Positions 31,971 to 41,062 of a DNA stretch of 64,000 nucleotides are shown here, one piece after another. Both the position numbers and the translations under genes were made by a program. Location: the NCBI GenBank assembly GCA_963821345.1, contig CAWGDM010000002.1, positions 248,001-312,000 of the forward strand, in the 5' to 3' direction. Under the pieces are notes generated by a model that did not search any database, was not told the origin of the DNA, and saw only the letters and a list, made by a program, of their open reading frames with translations. This stretch comes from WHSW01 sp963821345. Lineage in GTDB: Bacteria; Actinomycetota; Thermoleophilia; Solirubrobacterales; 70-9. Within the stretch, counting starts at the first letter, position 1; the number at the start of each line of letters is the position of its first letter.

Positions 31971-32084
31971 ATGCGCTCCGTCATCCTCGCGATCACAGCC
32001 CCGCAGCACCGGCACGCCGACCGGCCGGTCGAGGCGAAGCCCACAGCGCGCGCCGCGCGCCGCCGCTTCAGCCTCCGCGGCTAG
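31971..32084 (+). CDS. Possible small protein of 37 residues
   Basis: A short frame from ATG 31971 with SD GAAAGGA 5 nt upstream encodes a basic peptide: RSVILAITAPQHRHADRP, then a tail rich in Arg and Ala ending RRRFSLRG. A 7-bp inverted repeat (CGTCACG, 31888-31894, with CGTGACG, 31902-31908) lies upstream. Its last 17 bp overlap the end of the convergent gene at 32068. Support is only the good ribosome binding site and an otherwise empty 180-bp space. Confidence 0.35.
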   Translation: MRSVILAITAPQHRHADRPVEAKPTARAARRRFSLRG

Positions 32085-32418
32085 CCCTGCCTGCGGCGAC
32101 CGATTCGTCGGTCGAGAAGTCGAACTCGTCGAGCTGCTCGTACAGCCCTCGCAGCGAGGTCGATTCGATCACCTCATCGATGCGCTGATGGCGGACGGCC
32201 TCCTGGGCTGCGATCCGCTTGCTCGCCGCGTCCAGCGACTCCCCTTCCGGCAGGTCGATGAACCCGACCGTCAGGATTTCGCGCTCGTCGGCGATGCTGC
32301 GGCCGGTGAACGGGCCGCGGCCGCCGACGCCGAAGCCCTTGTCCGGATACCAGGCGCCGAGGAAGTCGTCGTAGGTCTTGCCCTCGCGCAGGCGGCGGGC
32401 GAAAACGGCGATGTACAT
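32068..32418 (-). CDS. Conserved hypothetical protein (possible dimeric alpha-beta-barrel fold)
   Basis: The 116-residue protein begins MYIAVFARRLREGKTYDDF and contains REILTVGFIDLPEGESLDAA, a layout seen in small alpha-beta-barrel proteins such as antibiotic biosynthesis monooxygenase-like families; the match is by eye. The C-terminal third is acidic. A strong SD (GGAGG, 8 nt spacing) fixes ATG 32418. It lies 29 bp downstream of dapF on the same strand. Confidence 0.68.
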   Translation of the reverse strand: MYIAVFARRLREGKTYDDFLGAWYPDKGFGVGGRGPFTGRSIADEREILTVGFIDLPEGESLDAASKRIAAQEAVRHQRIDEVIESTSLRGLYEQLDEFDFSTDESVAAGRASRGG

Positions 32419-32447
32419 CCACTTCCCTCCTTGTCGTCCTATTCGAG

Positions 32448-33272
32448 CTACGCGCCGAACCCGGAGTCGAGCTCGCCCGCGTAGACGCGCGACGCGCTCC
32501 CGATCAGGGTGACGTCGAGGTCGTCGGTGACCTCGACCGTGAGCTCGCCGCCGTCCAGCTTCACGGTGATCGGGCTCGCGGCGCCGTTGAGGAAGGCGGC
32601 GACGGCCGCGCCGCTGGCGCCGGTCCCGGAGGAGAGCGTCTCCCCCACCCCGCGCTCGAAGATCCGCGCCCGCACGGTCGAGCCATCGACGCTCGTGAAC
32701 GAGACGTTGGTCCGCTGCGGGAAGTGCCTGCTCGACTCGATCGCCGGCCCCAGGGCCGCGAGGTCGAGCTCCTCGAGCCCGTCGCCGACCTCGATCACGC
32801 ACTGCGGGTTGCCGACGTCGACGTGCTGGAAGCTCCAGTCGCGCCCGCGCGAGCTGACCGTGCCGGTGCCGTCCGGCGGGCCCGCGGGATAGAAGGCCGA
32901 CGTCACCGAGGCGCGCCCGATCGCCATCGAGACCTCGTTCGGCCCGGTGATCGTCGGCGTCACCTCGCCCGCCTTGGTCAGGATCGTGAACGTGTCGGCG
33001 TCCGTCCAGCCGCTCGCCCGCAGGTAGAGGACCGCCTCGCGGGCGCCGTTGCCCGACAGCTCCGCCTCGGATCCGTCGGGGTTGAAGATCCTCAGTTCGG
33101 CGACGTGGCGATTATCGCCGGCCTCGCTCAGCAGCAGGATGCCGTCCGAGCCGACGCCGGTGTGCGGAGCGCAGATCCGCTCGACCCGCTCGGGGGTCAG
33201 CTCCCAGGGAAGGTCGCGCGCCTCGACCACGATGTAGTCGTTACCCAGCGCCTGCCATTTCTCGAACCGCAC
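32448..33272 (-). CDS. dapF: Diaminopimelate epimerase homologue lacking both catalytic cysteines
   Basis: A 274-residue DapF-fold protein: RFEKWQALGNDYIVVE at the N-terminus, FNPDGSEAELSGNGARE, VGNPQCV and ERGVGETLSSGTGASG. DapF epimerises LL- to meso-diaminopimelate with two Cys bases. Here the first (normally CGNG) is Ser73 and the second (normally CGTG) is Ser215, while the surrounding motifs are intact. Start chosen at GTG 33272, which aligns the N-terminus with known DapF and puts the first Ser at the usual position 73; ATG 33308 would add 12 residues. TAGGCT is 8 nt upstream. Activity as an epimerase is doubtful. Confidence 0.85.
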   Translation of the reverse strand: MRFEKWQALGNDYIVVEARDLPWELTPERVERICAPHTGVGSDGILLLSEAGDNRHVAELRIFNPDGSEAELSGNGAREAVLYLRASGWTDADTFTILTKAGEVTPTITGPNEVSMAIGRASVTSAFYPAGPPDGTGTVSSRGRDWSFQHVDVGNPQCVIEVGDGLEELDLAALGPAIESSRHFPQRTNVSFTSVDGSTVRARIFERGVGETLSSGTGASGAAVAAFLNGAASPITVKLDGGELTVEVTDDLDVTLIGSASRVYAGELDSGFGA

Positions 33273-33319
33273 GGTCGGCGAGCCTAGTCGCTGGGCGGAG
33301 TCGTTCATCGCCGACGACC

Positions 33320-34204
33320 CTAACCGAGCATCGCGACGATCTCCGCCGCCACCGCGGCGTCGTCGCGCCCGCCGCGGTCGATCACCTCGACGCCCTCCAT
33401 CCGCCGCATCCAGGTCAGCTGGCGGCGCGCGAACCGCCATTGCGCTCGCCTCATCTCGTCCACATCGCCGGCGAGCAGTTGCTCAAACCCGATTGCGGCT
33501 CGGGCGGTCCGCGACGCTTCCGCCCGCTCGGCGGCCCGAACCTCGGCCTCGGCGCCCGCCGCGAGCATGGCGTCGACCCTGGCGTCGATCCGCGCCCGCA
33601 GCTCGTCGGGGTCGACGGTCAGCCCGACGAGCAGGGTCGGAACCCGCAGCGATTCGCCCCACAGTCGCTCGGCGCTCGGGTGGGGCACGATCCCGAGCCG
33701 CGTCAGCTCGGTCAGCCGGACGATCCGCTTGCGGTCGTTGGGATGCACGCCCGACGCCAACTCGGGCGGCAGTTCGGCATGGAGGGCCTCGGGGCCGCGC
33801 TTCGCCATCTCGGCCTCGACCGCTGCGCGGACCTCGGTCGGAACCGGCGGGCGCAGTTCCAGCTCGGAGAGCGCGGCGCGCATATACAGGCCCGTGCCGC
33901 CGACGACGATCGGGCGCGCGCCCTCGGCGAGCAGCCCGTCGACCTCGGCGTGGGCCAGCTCCGCGTATCGTCCCGCCGAGAACTCCTCGTCGACCGCGAC
34001 GATCCCCACCAAGCGGTGCTCGAGCGCCGCCCGCTCCTGCTCCGTGGCGGCGCCGCTGAGCACCTCGAGCCCGCGGTAGACCTGGATCGAGTCACACGAG
34101 ACGGCGACCGGGCTCTCGCCGCGCTCGCGCAGCCGCCGGGCGACCTCGATCGCGACCCCGGTCTTGCCGACCGCGGTCGGGCCGAAGATCGCCAGGACCC
34201 GCAT
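33320..34204 (-). CDS. miaA: tRNA dimethylallyltransferase
   Basis: The 294-residue protein has the P-loop FGPTAVGKTGVAIE, the catalytic Asp region CDSIQVYRGLEVLSGA, VVGGTGLYMRA and the C-terminal FARRQLTWMRR zinc-less motif. MiaA adds a dimethylallyl group to N6 of A37 in tRNAs reading UNN codons. The gene is 12 bp downstream of miaB, whose product then methylthiolates the same base, so the pair forms one modification operon. The downstream dapF homologue is 47 bp away. Confidence 0.96.
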   Translation of the reverse strand: MRVLAIFGPTAVGKTGVAIEVARRLRERGESPVAVSCDSIQVYRGLEVLSGAATEQERAALEHRLVGIVAVDEEFSAGRYAELAHAEVDGLLAEGARPIVVGGTGLYMRAALSELELRPPVPTEVRAAVEAEMAKRGPEALHAELPPELASGVHPNDRKRIVRLTELTRLGIVPHPSAERLWGESLRVPTLLVGLTVDPDELRARIDARVDAMLAAGAEAEVRAAERAEASRTARAAIGFEQLLAGDVDEMRRAQWRFARRQLTWMRRMEGVEVIDRGGRDDAAVAAEIVAMLG

Positions 34205-34216
34205 CGGGGGTCGGCG

Positions 34217-35539
34217 CTAGGGGACGCGGCTGAGCAGCCGCTCGTGGCCGGTCAGCGTCTGCGAGGTCGCGGTCTGGATCTCGACCTCGACCAGCTCGCC
34301 GGGCGCTGCCGTGCCCTCGAAGTTGACCGCCTTGTTGTGGCGCGTGCGGCCGCGCAACTGGGTCGGGTCGCGGCGGGCGTTGCCCTCGACCAGAACCTCC
34401 ATCGAGCGGCCGACGAAGCGCTGGGCGCGCTCGCGCGCGCACCGTTGGACGGCCTCGACCAGCCGCTCCATGCGCTCGCGCTTGACCGCGTGCGAGACCT
34501 GGTCCGGCAGCGTCGCGGCCTCGGTCTCGCGTCGCGGCGAGAACACGAACGTGAACGCGCCGTCGTAGCGGACCTGCTCGACGACCTCGAGCGTGCGCTC
34601 GAAGTCCTCGTCGGTCTCGCCCGGGAAGCCGACGATGATGTCGGTGGTCAGCGCGCAGTCGGGGACCTGCTCGCGGATCATCGCCACCCGGTCGAGGTAG
34701 CGCTCGCGGTCGTAGGTCCGCCGCATCGCCTTCAGGATCCGCGAGGAGCCCGACTGCAGCGGCAGGTGGATGTGCTCGCAGACGGACGGCAGCTCGGCGT
34801 GGGCGCGGATCACGTCCTCGCGCATGTCCTTGGGGTGCGGGCTGGTGTAGCGGATCCGCTCGATCCCGTCGACGGCGTCGAGCAGCGCCAGCAGCTCCGC
34901 GAACGTCGTCCGCCGCTCGCCCAGGTCGCGCCCGTAGCTGTTGACGTTCTGGCCCAGCAGGGTGAGCTCGCGGACGCCGTCGGCGGCCAGCCGCCCGACC
35001 TCGGCGACCAGCTCGGCCGGGTCGCGACTCTGCTCGCGCCCCCGCGTCGACGGCACGATGCAGTACGAGCAGCGGCAGTTGCAGCCCTGCGAGATCTGCA
35101 GCCAGGCCTGGAACTCGCGCTCGCGCTTCATCGGCAGGTGGCCGGCGAAGTCCTCGAACTCGAAGTAGCCCTGGGCGGTCAACGAGTCGGAGGCCAGGAA
35201 CTCGGCCAGGCGGGCGATCTGGCCGGGCCCGAAGGCGACGTCGACGAAGGGGAAGCGCTCGAAGACCTCGTCCTTGACCGACTGCGCCCAGCAGCCACCG
35301 ACGCCGACCACGCGCTCGGGATCCTGGCTCTTGAGCCGCTTCGCCTCGCCGAGATGGGCGACGAAGCGCGAGTCGGCGGCCTCGCGGATCGAGCAGGTGT
35401 TGAACAGGATCAGGTCGGCCTCGGCGCGCTCGGCCGCCTGCTCGTAGCCGAGCGACTCGAGCATCCCCTTCATTCGCTCAGAGTCGTGCTCGTTCATCTG
35501 GCACCCGAACGTGGTTACGTGGTAGCGCTTCCCGCTCAC
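34217..35539 (-). CDS. miaB: tRNA-2-methylthio-N6-dimethylallyladenosine synthase
   Basis: The 440-residue radical SAM methylthiotransferase has the N-terminal UPF0004 cluster with Cys13 in FGCQMN, a second Cys in FNTCSIRE and a third in GGCWAQ. The radical SAM triad is QGCNCRCSYCIVP, and a C-terminal TRAM domain follows (LVEGNARRDPTQLRGRTRHN). It inserts sulfur and a methyl group at C2 of i6A37. GTG 35539 lies 7 nt after TACGAT (35547-35552). It is divergent from an enoyl-CoA hydratase gene. Confidence 0.97.
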   Translation of the reverse strand: MSGKRYHVTTFGCQMNEHDSERMKGMLESLGYEQAAERAEADLILFNTCSIREAADSRFVAHLGEAKRLKSQDPERVVGVGGCWAQSVKDEVFERFPFVDVAFGPGQIARLAEFLASDSLTAQGYFEFEDFAGHLPMKREREFQAWLQISQGCNCRCSYCIVPSTRGREQSRDPAELVAEVGRLAADGVRELTLLGQNVNSYGRDLGERRTTFAELLALLDAVDGIERIRYTSPHPKDMREDVIRAHAELPSVCEHIHLPLQSGSSRILKAMRRTYDRERYLDRVAMIREQVPDCALTTDIIVGFPGETDEDFERTLEVVEQVRYDGAFTFVFSPRRETEAATLPDQVSHAVKRERMERLVEAVQRCARERAQRFVGRSMEVLVEGNARRDPTQLRGRTRHNKAVNFEGTAAPGELVEVEIQTATSQTLTGHERLLSRVP

Positions 35540-35546
35540 GCGGCCA

Positions 35547-35552
35547 ATCGTA
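35547..35552 (-). promoter_or_regulatory. Predicted -10 element (TACGAT) of miaB-miaA
   Basis: TANNNT hexamer ending 7 nt before GTG 35539, consistent with a leaderless mRNA; no SD present. Confidence 0.45.
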
Positions 35553-35572
35553 GAGGTGTCTTAGGAGGACGA

Positions 35573-36376
35573 ATGGAGTACGAGCAGATCACCTACGAGG
35601 TCTCGGACCACGTCGCGGTGCTGACCTACGACCGCCCGGAACAGCGCAACGCGGTCTCGCGGCGGATGAACGACGAGCTTCACCACGCCTGGCGGCGATT
35701 CCGCGACGACGATGACGCCTTCGTGCTCGTGATCACGGGCGCCGGCGACGCGTTCTGCGCCGGCTGGGACCTGCAGGACGCGGCCGACTGGCCGCGGCCG
35801 GAGTGGGACGAGTTCCGCACCCATGTCTACGACTCGCCCGGCGACTGCGGCTACACCCGCCGCGTTGACGTGTTCAAGCCGGTGATCGCCGCCGTCAACG
35901 GTTGGGCGGTCGCCGCGGGGCTCGAGAACGCGCTGCTGGCCGACATCCGGATCGTCGCCAGCAACGCCGTCTTCGGCGCGCTGGAGCGGCGCTGGAACAT
36001 CGTCGCCGGGGACGGGATGACCGTGCGCCTGCCGCTGATCGTCGGCTACGCGAAGGCGATCGAGCTGATCATCACCGGGCGCCCGGTGGACGCGGACGAG
36101 GCGCTGCGGATCGGGCTCGCGAACGAGGTCGTCGACGAGGGCCGGGCGCTGCCCAGGGCGCTCGAGCTCGCGCGCGAGATCGTCGCTTTGCCCCAGGGGG
36201 CGATCCGCACCGACAAGGAGACCGTGATGCGCAACGTCGGGCGCACCTACGAGGAGCAGCTGAGAAACGAGGTCGAGGCGGCGCTGTCGATGTTCTGGCG
36301 CCGCGACTCGCACGCGATCGGCGCCTCGGCGTTCAAGCGCGGCGAGACGCCGGAGTGGCCCAACCACGGGTTGTGA
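35573..36376 (+). CDS. Enoyl-CoA hydratase/isomerase family protein
   Basis: A 267-residue crotonase-fold protein with an oxyanion-hole segment VITGAGDAFCAGWDL and a second at NGWAVAAGLENALLADIRI. In bona fide hydratases two Glu residues act; here the positions around LLADIRIVASNAVFGALERRWN show only one obvious Glu (ALERR), so hydratase versus another crotonase reaction is open. The SD AGGAGG 4 nt before ATG 35573 is among the strongest in the window, in contrast with the many leaderless genes. Confidence 0.87.
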   Translation: MEYEQITYEVSDHVAVLTYDRPEQRNAVSRRMNDELHHAWRRFRDDDDAFVLVITGAGDAFCAGWDLQDAADWPRPEWDEFRTHVYDSPGDCGYTRRVDVFKPVIAAVNGWAVAAGLENALLADIRIVASNAVFGALERRWNIVAGDGMTVRLPLIVGYAKAIELIITGRPVDADEALRIGLANEVVDEGRALPRALELAREIVALPQGAIRTDKETVMRNVGRTYEEQLRNEVEAALSMFWRRDSHAIGASAFKRGETPEWPNHGL

Positions 36377-36420
36377 GGACGCCGCCACCTCGCGCGCAGG
36401 ACGATCGGTGCCGGGCGGTG

Positions 36421-37026
36421 TCAACCCTTGCCGCTGGTGACCTGCGAGAGGTAGGAGACCAGCGCGTCGAGCTCCTCGGGGCTGAGCGACGTGCCGTAGC
36501 TGGTCGGCATCACGTTCGGCGGGTAGCCCTTCTCGACGAAGGCGCCCGGATCGACGATCGATTCGTGGATGAACGCCTCGTCCTTGCCCTTGAGCGCCGC
36601 GTCGAGATCCGGGCCCGTGGTCGCGGTCGAGCCGGCGTCGGCGAGCGTGTGGCAGCCGGTGCAGCCCTCGGTCGCGAACACCTGGGCGCCGTCGACGGAC
36701 GCGCTGGTGGTCGTCGCCTCGGTCGAGGTCGTGCCCGCGGACGCCTGGCTGCCCTCCTCCTCGTTGGCCTCGGTGGTGTTGCCCGCGGCCTCGTTGGCCT
36801 TGGTGTCGGCGGCCAGCTCGGCGTCGCGCGCGCTCTGCTCGTCGTCGGCGTTGCGCCAGGCGAAGGTCATCGTCGCGACGACCAGGGCGGCGATCGCGAC
36901 CGTGGCGCCGACCAGCAGGCCCTTCGAGCCCGGGAACTTGTCGAAGCGCAGGCCGGCGAACGAGACGATCAGCGCGACCGCTACGAGCGCCGGGCCGAGG
37001 ATGAAAAAGACGGTTTGGTTGTCCAT
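36421..37026 (-). CDS. Membrane-anchored c-type cytochrome
   Basis: The 201-residue protein has two N-terminal hydrophobic helices (about 5-25 and 37-56) and a Thr/Ser/Glu-rich linker (60-112). A monohaem cytochrome c domain follows with CTGCH (122-126) and the axial Met173 in PPNVMPTSYG. The haem domain should face outside. It probably shuttles electrons to a terminal oxidase encoded elsewhere. CcdA at 9.1 kb supports haem attachment. TAGGAT ends 9 nt before ATG 37026. Confidence 0.88.
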   Translation of the reverse strand: MDNQTVFFILGPALVAVALIVSFAGLRFDKFPGSKGLLVGATVAIAALVVATMTFAWRNADDEQSARDAELAADTKANEAAGNTTEANEEEGSQASAGTTSTEATTTSASVDGAQVFATEGCTGCHTLADAGSTATTGPDLDAALKGKDEAFIHESIVDPGAFVEKGYPPNVMPTSYGTSLSPEELDALVSYLSQVTSGKG

Positions 37027-37047
37027 GCGGGCGCCATCCTACCGGCG

Positions 37048-38469
37048 TCAGCTGGCGTAAGAAGTCGACCTGCTCTCGCGGATCACGGTGATCTTGATCC
37101 GGCCCGGATACTCGACCTCCTTCTCGACCGCGGCGGCGATTTCGTGCGAGATCAGGGCCGCGCGTTCGTCGTCGACCTCGCCCGGATCGACGATCACCCG
37201 CAGCTCGCGTCCGGCGCGCATCGCGAACACCCGCTCGACGCCCGGGTTGCGCTCCGCGATCTCCTCCAGGTCGCGCAGTCGGCCGACGTACTGCTCGAGC
37301 GCATCTCCGCGGGCTCCCGGGCGGGCGCCCGAGACCGCATCGGCCGCCTGCACGATCACCGCCTCGACCGTCCGCGGCTCGACCTCGCCGTGATGCGCCT
37401 CGATCGCGTGCGCGACCGCCTCCGACTCGCCGCGCCGGCGGGCGATCTTGCCGCCGACCAGCGCGTGCGGGCCCTCGACCTCGTGGGTGACGGCCTTGCC
37501 GATGTCGTGCAGAAGCGCCGCCCGCCGGGCTGTTTCGACCGACGCCCCGAGCTCCTCGGCCATCAGCGCCGCCAGGTGCGAGCACTCGACCAGGTGGTCG
37601 AGGACGTTCTGGCCGTAACTGGTGCGGAAGCGCAGCTGGCCCAGCAACCGCAGCAGCTCGGGGTCGAGCCCGTTGACGCGCGCCTCGAGCGCCGCCTTTT
37701 CGCCCTCCTCGACGATTCGCGCGTCGACCTCGTCGCGCACGTGTTCGTAGGTCTCCTCGATCAGCGCCGGGTGGATGCGCCCGTCGGCGATCAGCCGCTC
37801 GAGCGTTTCGCGGGCGACCTCGCGCCGGACGCCGTCGAAGCTGGAGAGGATCACGGCCGAGGGGGTCTCGTCGATGATCACGTCGACCCCGGTGAGCTTT
37901 TCGAGCGCGCGGATGTTGCGGCCCTCGCGGCCGATGATCCGACCCTTCATCTCGTCGTTGGGGAGCTCGACCAGGCGCGTGGTCGACTCGCTCGCGTGCT
38001 TGGCCGCGAGCCGGTGCATGGCGACCGAGAGGATGCTGCGAGCGCGGCGCTCGGCCTCGATTCGGGTCTCCTCTTCGATCTGCTGCAGGCGCAGCCCCGC
38101 CTGGTGCTTGGCCTCCTGCTCGACCTCGGCCAGCAGCAGTTGCTTGGCCTGCGAGGCGCTCAGGCCCGAGACGCGCTCGAGCTCGCGGCGTTGCACCCGC
38201 TTGGCTTGCTTGAGCTCGTCGGCCTCCTTCGCAAGATTGCGCTCGCGGTCCTCGAGCGCCTGTGTGCGGCGCTCGACATCGCCACGCTGGACGGCCAGTG
38301 ACTCGGTCTCGCGCAGCGCCCGCTCCTCCATCCGCGCGATCTCCTCGCGACGCGCCCGCAGCTCGTCGGTGGGGCCGGCCCCGTTCGCGCTCGAAGGCGT
38401 CGCCGCAGCCGCAACCGGCTCCGCCCCTCGCTCGCGTCGCCACGGTAGCCAGAGCGCGCGTTGAGCCAT
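37048..38469 (-). CDS. rny: Ribonuclease Y without an N-terminal membrane anchor
   Basis: The 473-residue protein contains a long coiled coil (about 35-140, rich in Glu/Arg/Lys), a KH domain with GRIIGREGRNIRALE, and an HD domain with LLHDIGKAV (about 315) followed by SGARPGARGDALEQYV. RNase Y starts mRNA decay by endonucleolytic cleavage. The usual N-terminal transmembrane helix is missing: the protein starts AQRALWLPWRRERGAEPV and goes straight to the coiled coil. It may be cytosolic or bind the membrane peripherally. RNase J and PNPase are also encoded in this window. Confidence 0.95.
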   Translation of the reverse strand: MAQRALWLPWRRERGAEPVAAAATPSSANGAGPTDELRARREEIARMEERALRETESLAVQRGDVERRTQALEDRERNLAKEADELKQAKRVQRRELERVSGLSASQAKQLLLAEVEQEAKHQAGLRLQQIEEETRIEAERRARSILSVAMHRLAAKHASESTTRLVELPNDEMKGRIIGREGRNIRALEKLTGVDVIIDETPSAVILSSFDGVRREVARETLERLIADGRIHPALIEETYEHVRDEVDARIVEEGEKAALEARVNGLDPELLRLLGQLRFRTSYGQNVLDHLVECSHLAALMAEELGASVETARRAALLHDIGKAVTHEVEGPHALVGGKIARRRGESEAVAHAIEAHHGEVEPRTVEAVIVQAADAVSGARPGARGDALEQYVGRLRDLEEIAERNPGVERVFAMRAGRELRVIVDPGEVDDERAALISHEIAAAVEKEVEYPGRIKITVIRESRSTSYAS

Positions 38470-38763
38470 CGCTTCCTCTCGGTGGCCCAGCGGTGGGGCC
38501 GCAGTCGATACCCGCTGTCGGCGGCCCTTCGTCGGGCTCGCCGCGGCGGCTGGCCCGAAGCCCGCTGGCGAATCGTTGAGCTCGGCGCGCGGACGGCCGC
38601 GCGCGCGTGGGAGTGCGGGCTCAGGCCCGCCCGGAAGTCGTCCTCGTTGTCTGAGTGGTCAAGTTGACGGGAGGTTTCAGCTCTTCGCTTGCGTGATTCA
38701 GGCGGCACCGGCCGCATCGACGATCGTAGTCGCGGACCGCTGATCTGGCAAGCCGGGCGGCCA
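38470..38763 (-). other. 294-bp non-coding region upstream of rny
   Basis: No gene is seen. It contains a 6-bp hairpin GCGGGC-TCAG-GCCCGC (38615-38630), an 11-bp palindrome GTCAAGTTGAC (38658-38668), and a 7-bp inverted repeat GGGCCGC/GCGGCCC (about 38497 and 38522). Such structure in front of an RNase gene could serve 5'-leader autoregulation, which is inference. The end nearest recX carries a 10-bp hairpin (38752-38777). Confidence 0.5.
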
Positions 38764-38777
38764 TCATGCCGCCCGGC
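38752..38777 (-). terminator. Hairpin at the 3' end of recX
   Basis: GCCGGGCGGC (38752-38761) and GCCGCCCGGC (38768-38777) form a perfect 10-bp stem with a 6-nt loop; the recX stop codon lies in loop and arm. No U-run follows, so termination would be weak or rho-assisted. Confidence 0.5.
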
Positions 38778-39216
38778 GCTCGGCCCCCTGGACCGCCTCG
38801 TGGGCGATCTCCGGGCCGTAGCCGCGCCGCGCCAGGTAGGCGACCGCGCGGGCGCGCGAGCGCTCGTCGACCGGCCGCTCGCCTCGACGGGCGAGCAGCT
38901 CGATCGCCCGCTCGAGCTCGACCTCCGGGCTCTCGGCGGCCAGCGCCTCGTCGATCAGCGCGCGCTCCACCCCCCGTGCGGCGAGCGCCTCGCGGATTCG
39001 GTCCGGCCCCCAGCCGCGCAGTTCGCGCTTGTCGGCCGCGAAGCGGAGCGCAAAGCGCTGATCGTCGACCGCCTCGGCCTCGACCAGACGCTCGAGCGCC
39101 TCCTCGATCGCCGCCTCGGCGAAGTTACGCTCCGCCAGCCAGCCGCGCAGCTCGCCGGTCGTGCGCTCATGGTGCGAGAGCGCCTCGAGCGCGCGCTCGA
39201 AGGCCTCCTGCGACAT
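38764..39216 (-). CDS. recX: Regulatory protein RecX
   Basis: The 150-residue all-helical protein shows the three RecX repeats: ALEALSHHERTTGELRGWL, then LVEAEAVDDQRFALRFAADK and LARRGYGPEIAHEAV. RecX binds RecA filaments and limits strand exchange. It lies 24 bp downstream of recA in the usual order. A hairpin covers its stop codon. Confidence 0.93.
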   Translation of the reverse strand: MSQEAFERALEALSHHERTTGELRGWLAERNFAEAAIEEALERLVEAEAVDDQRFALRFAADKRELRGWGPDRIREALAARGVERALIDEALAAESPEVELERAIELLARRGERPVDERSRARAVAYLARRGYGPEIAHEAVQGAERRAA

Positions 39217-39240
39217 CGCCCGCCCCGGGCCGTGCCGCGC

Positions 39241-40353
<1,113 letters not shown>

Positions 40354-40387
40354 CTTGATCACCTCTTCTGGTCCTCGTCTCCGCTGA

Positions 40388-41005
40388 CTACGGAGACGGC
40401 AAGTCGACGCCGGCAAGGGGCACGTATTCGGCTCCTTGCGGCTTGAGATCGGAACGGTAAAGAGCCATTCGGACGGCTCCGAAGGGCTCGGTCAGGGCTG
40501 CGGGAAGCTCAGCGGGCAGGTCGGACACCCGTCGCGGGCGCCCCTTGCCACGGCGCTGGCCGGGCTCCGGCGCCAGCCGCTCCGAGCGCACCCGGGCGAC
40601 CGTGACGTGCGGCCAGAAGCCCCGCTTCTCCGGCTCGTAGAAGCGCTCGCGGGCGAGCAGGCCGGCGACCTCGGCCTGAATGCCGGAGGCCGACTCGCTG
40701 CGCCCCCCGATCGCGTACAGGCGCGGGCGTCCCTTCGGGATCGGCGACGGTCGCGGCTCGAAGCGCAGCTCGATCGGGCGCGGCTCGACCGAGGCGAGCA
40801 GCGCGGCGATCCGCGAGATCGCCTTCTCCGGGTGATAGGAGAGAAAACAGAGCGTCACGTGCAGCGAGTCGGGGCGCATCGGTCGCAGCGCCGGGTCGGA
40901 GAGCGCCTGCTCCTGCCATGCCGCGATCCGGGCTCGAACCTCGTCCGGGAGGTCGAGGGCCACGAACAGCCGCGCCCTGGGGCTCTTGAGGCGCTGCTCG
41001 GCCAC
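40388..41005 (-). CDS. thpR: RNA 2',3'-cyclic phosphodiesterase (2H family)
   Basis: A 205-residue 2H phosphoesterase with both HxTx motifs: HVTLCFL (about 49) and HVTVARV (about 133). The N-terminal RLFVALDLPDEVRARI is typical of ThpR/LigT. It opens 2',3'-cyclic phosphates on RNA ends. GTG 41005 lies 6 nt after TAGGTT (41012-41017), a leaderless arrangement. Upstream of recA by 34 bp on the same strand, so recA may also be transcribed from this promoter. Confidence 0.92.
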   Translation of the reverse strand: MAEQRLKSPRARLFVALDLPDEVRARIAAWQEQALSDPALRPMRPDSLHVTLCFLSYHPEKAISRIAALLASVEPRPIELRFEPRPSPIPKGRPRLYAIGGRSESASGIQAEVAGLLARERFYEPEKRGFWPHVTVARVRSERLAPEPGQRRGKGRPRRVSDLPAELPAALTEPFGAVRMALYRSDLKPQGAEYVPLAGVDLPSP

Positions 41006-41011
41006 CGGCCC

Positions 41012-41017
41012 AACCTA
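41012..41017 (-). promoter_or_regulatory. Predicted -10 element (TAGGTT) of thpR, leaderless
   Basis: TANNNT hexamer ending 6 nt before GTG 41005. It could also drive recA and recX downstream. Confidence 0.5.
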
Positions 41018-41062
41018 CGCGCCCAGTCGGCGCGAATGGAACGCAGGATGCGCCGAGAGGCG

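Noticed and set aside
33440..35572. Long plus-strand frame leading into the enoyl-CoA hydratase
   Set aside because: It is antisense to miaA and miaB. The hydratase has its own strong SD and ATG at 35573.
35902..38301. Very long open frame on the plus strand opposite cytochrome c and rny
   Set aside because: Arginine- and glycine-rich shadow frame typical of high GC; rny on the other strand has clear KH and HD motifs.
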